From: Streptomyces sp. CBMA29
Lineage (GTDB): Bacteria; Actinomycetota; Actinomycetes; Streptomycetales; Streptomycetaceae
Assembly (NCBI RefSeq): GCF_014596445.1
Contig: NZ_MECL01000217.1
Coordinates: 1-47,062 of the forward strand
Direction: 5' to 3'
Length of the DNA: 47,062 nucleotides
The position numbers were made by a program, and so were the translations under genes. Within the stretch, counting starts at the first letter, position 1. The number at the start of each line of letters is the position of its first letter. Positions 46,988 through 47,062 of the stretch are shown piece after piece. Below the pieces are notes generated by a model. It was given only the letters and a program-made list of their open reading frames with translations, searched no databases and was not told the origin of the DNA.

Positions 46988-47062
46988 CGGGAGCGGCCAT
47001 GACGGCGCAAGCCGGGGGCGCGCGGGCCGAGGTCGCGGTGGTCGGCGCCGGCCCCGCGGGGC
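46984..47062 (+). CDS. FAD/NAD-binding oxidoreductase (alpha subunit of the dehydrogenase), cut by window edge
   Basis: Only 26 codons are visible. They start MTGAAMTAQAGG and reach the Rossmann motif EVAVVGAGPAG (GxGxxG). Position after the [2Fe-2S] subunit with ATGA overlap fits the large pyridine-nucleotide-disulphide-oxidoreductase-like subunit (HcnB type). The second ATG five codons on is an alternative start. Too little is present to assess more. Confidence 0.75.
   Translation, partial: MTGAAMTAQAGGARAEVAVVGAGPAG

Noticed and set aside
1..47062. CRISPR array, tRNA, rRNA, insertion sequence, attachment site or prophage
   Set aside because: No regularly spaced repeat longer than the small tandem arrays listed, no tRNA-like cloverleaf ending, no transposase or integrase frame and no terminal inverted repeats were found by eye.

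Overview
The window is very GC-rich DNA with short intergenic gaps, GTG and TTG starts, TANNNT-type -10 boxes, many leaderless-looking starts, secreted glycoside hydrolases and one in-frame TTA codon. This fits the chromosome of a Streptomyces or close relative. I see no rRNA, tRNA, CRISPR array, insertion sequence or phage gene. Gene calls rest on reading translated frames and family motifs by eye; no database search was run.

Left part (1-7.4 kb): a DUF4139 (MuiA-like) gene cut by the left edge, a secreted GH16 beta-glucanase with a ricin-type lectin domain and a LacI-type operator, a cytochrome P450 remnant, an OmpR-type two-component pair, a secreted or anchored hypothetical protein, and a CAP-domain secreted protein.

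Peptide region 1 (7.4-23.1 kb): a minus-strand operon runs DUF885 protein, FAD amine/amino-acid oxidoreductase, prolyl oligopeptidase, DPP-type S9 peptidase. A PucR-type regulator is divergent to it. Then comes a minus-strand Liv-type ABC importer (binding protein, one polypeptide fusing both permeases and an ATPase, then LivF) and a divergent third S9 peptidase.

Middle (23.2-30.3 kb): a STAND ATPase/TPR protein with a TTA codon and no DNA-binding domain, a GH18 chitinase-like enzyme behind a GntR/UTRA regulator, a divergent DUF5997/LysR-effector-domain pair, a secreted malectin-type protein under a 22-bp palindrome, and a small DUF6191-like membrane protein.

Peptide region 2 (30.4-42.2 kb, minus strand): a long gene train runs PotA-like ATPase, Tat-lipoprotein binding protein, fused double permease, DUF885 protein, gamma-glutamyltransferase, IclR regulator, AstE/aspartoacylase-like zinc hydrolase, metal-dependent amidohydrolase. 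A hairpin and an aldo/keto reductase follow. A five-copy 14-bp tandem array lies between the binding protein and the permease.

Right end (42.5-47.1 kb): a GntR/FCD regulator is divergent to an operon encoding a DapA-family deaminase, 4-hydroxyproline epimerase, and a three-part dehydrogenase (FAD subunit, [2Fe-2S] subunit, and the start of a second FAD subunit). This is the trans-4-hydroxy-L-proline degradation layout.

Taken together, three S9 peptidases, two DUF885 putative metallohydrolases, two importers, GGT, an AstE-like enzyme, a prolidase-like amidohydrolase and the hydroxyproline operon suggest a regional focus on importing and dismantling proline- or hydroxyproline-rich peptides or modified amino acids. 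That unifying role is inference.
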